Assembly: GCF_051014685.1 (NCBI RefSeq)
Contig: NW_027478769.1
Span: forward strand, 1 to 64,000
DNA length: 64,000 nucleotides
Source: Ptiloglossa arizonensis
Taxonomy: Eukaryota; Arthropoda; Insecta; Hymenoptera; Colletidae
Reading direction: 5' to 3'
The notes under the pieces were generated by a model that saw only the letters and a list, made by a program, of their open reading frames with translations, did no database searches and was not told the origin of the DNA. How positions within the stretch are numbered: the stretch's first letter is position 1; every line of letters begins with the position of its first letter. Positions 62,248-64,000 of this stretch are shown here, piece after piece. A program made the translations under genes and the position numbers.

Positions 62248-64000
62248 CGTTCCTTAATTTCAAACTCCCATATCTCGCGAACGGCTTGTCGAACTCGAGA
62301 AATTCCTGTTGCATCTGAAAGTAGAAACTCGCCCCATTGCAATGGTGTGTGTACTTTTCCCCTAGGCCATTCCAGTTACTGGTTTCGAGTATCAGACTTG
62401 CGGAAATTGTGATGGTTTCACAACCGTTCCTTAGTTTCAAACTCCCATATCTCGCGAACGGATTGACGAGCTCGAGAAATTCCTGTTGCATCTGATAGTA
62501 GAAAGTCGTCCGATTACAATGGTGTGTGTACTTTTCCCCTAGGTCATTCCAGTTATTCGTTTCTAGCATCAGAATTGCGAGAATTTGGATGGTTTCTCAA
62601 CCATTCCTTAACTTCAAACTCCCATATCTCGCGAACGGATTGACGAACTCGAGAAATTCCTCTTGCATCTGAAAGTAGAAACTCGTCCGATTACAACGGT
62701 TCGTGTATTTTTGCCCTAGGCCATAGTAGTTATTGGTTTCGAGTATCAGACTTGCGAAAATTTTTATGGTTTCTCAACCATTCCTTAACTCCAAACTCCC
62801 ATATTTCGCGAACGGATTGACGAATCCGAAAAATTTCTGTTGCATCTGAAAATAGAAACTCTCCCGATTACAACGCTATGTGTATTTTTCCCCTAGGCCA
62901 TTGTAGTTATTGGTTTCGAGTATCAGACTTGCGAAAAATTTGATGGTTTCTCAAACATTCCTTAACTTCAAACTCCCATATCTCGCGAACGGATTGACGA
63001 ACTAGATTATTTCCTGTTGCATCTGAAAGTAGAAAGTCGACCGATTACAATGGTGTGTGTAATTTTCCCCCAGGCCATTCCAGTTATTCGTTTCTAGCAT
63101 CAGAATTGCGAAAATTTTGATGGTTTCTCAAGCATTCCTTAACTCCAAACTCCCATATCTCGCGAACGGATTGACGAACTCGATTATTTCCTGTTGCATC
63201 TGAAAGTAGAAAATCGCCCCATTACAATGGTGTGTGTACTTTTCCCCTAGGCCATTCCAGTTATTGGTTTCGAGTATCACACTTGCGAAAATTTTGATGG
63301 TTTGTCAACCATTCCTTAACTTCAAACTCCCATATCTCACGAACGGATTGACGAACTCGAGAAATTCCTGTTGCATCTGAAAGCAGAAACTCGCCCCAAT
63401 ACAATGGTGTGTGTACTTTTCCCCTAGGCCATTCCAGTTATTGGTTTCGAGTATCAGACTTGCGAAAATTTTGATGGTTTCTCAAGCATTCCTTAACTTC
63501 AAACTCCCATATCTCGCGAACGGATTGACGAACTCGATTATTTCCTGTTGCATCTGAAAGTAGAAACTCGACCGATTACAATGGTGTGTGTACTTTTCCC
63601 CTAGGTCATTCCAGTTATTCGTTTCTACCATCAGAATTGCGAAAATTTTGATGGTTTCTCAACCGTTCCTTAATTTCAAACTCCCATATCTCGCGAACGG
63701 CTTGTCGAACTCGAGAAATTCCTGTTGCATCTGAAAGTAGAAACTCGCCCCATTGCAATGGTGTGTGTACTTTTCCCCTAGGCCATTCCAGTTACTGGTT
63801 TCGAGTATCAGACTTGCGGAAATTGTGATGGTTTCACAACCGTTCCTTAATTTCAAACTCCCATATCTCGCGAACGAATTGACGAGCTCGAGAAATTCCT
63901 GTTGCATCTGATAGTAGAAAGTCGTCCGATTACAATGGTGTGTGTACTTTTCCCCTAGGTCATTCCAGTTATTCGTTTCTAGCATCAGAATTGCGAGAAT
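62248..64000 (+). repeat. 8-mer higher-order repeat, offset 1416 bp, cut by the window edge
   Basis: 62248-62584 recurs at 63664-64000 with few changes (GGCTTGTCGAACTCGAG, TTGCGGAAATTGTGATGG, CATCTGATAGTAG). The array continues past the window, so the number of copies of this unit is not known. Confidence 0.88.

Larger units (their letters stand above)
1..64000 (+). repeat. 177-bp tandem satellite array filling the window
   Basis: Every stretch of the window is a copy of one monomer that begins CATTCCTTAACTTC and ends GGTTTCTCAAC; successive starts fall 177 bp apart (for example 8305, 8482 and 8659). About 361 monomers fit in the window. Length variants of 172-180 bp come from small indels. 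A typical monomer has 75 G/C of 177 bases (42%). All copies read lie in the same orientation and nothing non-satellite interrupts them. Length, head-to-tail order and higher-order structure are those of a eukaryotic centromeric or pericentromeric satellite; location is inferred. I do not recognise the family. There is no gene in any part of the window. Confidence 0.98.

Noticed and set aside
1..64000. CRISPR-like array (regular direct repeats)
   Set aside because: The period is 177 bp with the whole unit repeated; there are no short repeats alternating with unique spacers and no cas genes.
1..64000. Internal RNA polymerase III promoter (B-box-like GTTTCGAGTAT in each monomer)
   Set aside because: It matches GGTTCGANTCC at only about 8 of 11 positions and no A box is seen at a proper distance, so this is likely chance.
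1..64000. Telomeric, rDNA or tRNA sequence inside the array
   Set aside because: No telomere-type short repeats, rRNA segments or tRNA-like folds were seen; every stretch aligns to the satellite monomer.
1..64000. Naming the satellite as a known family (for example Arabidopsis 178-bp, human alpha, soybean CentGm)
   Set aside because: The monomer length is similar to some, but the sequence does not match those I can recall. A database search with the monomer would decide it.

Overview
The whole 64 kb window is one uninterrupted array of a tandem satellite DNA with a 177-bp monomer (about 361 copies, roughly 42% G+C in a typical monomer). All copies I read are head to tail in the same orientation. 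I see no protein-coding gene, no RNA gene, no transposon, no CRISPR array and no non-satellite spacer. The open reading frames are 61-120 residue by-products of a 177-bp (59-codon) repeat in copies that have lost a stop codon or carry a frame-shifting indel. This is eukaryotic heterochromatin, most likely centromeric or pericentromeric. I do not recognise the satellite family and cannot name the organism. The near-nucleosomal monomer length is typical of centromere satellites in both plants and animals.

Layout. Monomers are counted from CATTCC (position 1). Conserved landmarks are a CENP-B-box-like 17-mer at 19-35 overlapping TCGCGA (28-33), CTCGAG (47-52), a variable segment at about 93-130 containing CCTAGG (114-119), and AAAATTTT (156-163). 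On top of the monomer there are many local higher-order repeats (HORs) of different sizes: 531 bp (3-mer) at 2.8-3.9 and 37.1-37.9 kb; 1239 bp (7-mer) at 9.6-11.3 kb; 1063 bp (6-mer) at 12.7-14.9 kb; 2123 bp (12-mer) at 15.2-18.5 kb; a 15-mer of 2654 bp in two copies at 25.5-30.8 kb inside a 16-kb block (18.4-34.5 kb) built from about 16 recurring monomer types; 1941/2295 bp at 38.9-42.9 kb; 2123, 1770 and 885 bp at 44.0-49.1 kb; about 1765 bp at 49.9-52.8 kb; 353-bp dimers at 40.3-40.9 and 56.3-56.9 kb; and 1062, 1416, 2655 and 4248 bp offsets at 58.7-64.0 kb. A long-range duplication links 4.4-9.1 kb with 32.5-36.9 kb.

The biology visible here is array evolution: unequal exchange, chimeric monomers with breakpoints inside the repeat, and nested amplification. 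The two most notable points are a motif matching 8 of the 9 core bases of the CENP-B box in most monomers (9 of 9 in two copies), and an excess of single-base indels in the first ~2.8 kb that looks like poor consensus sequence rather than biology.
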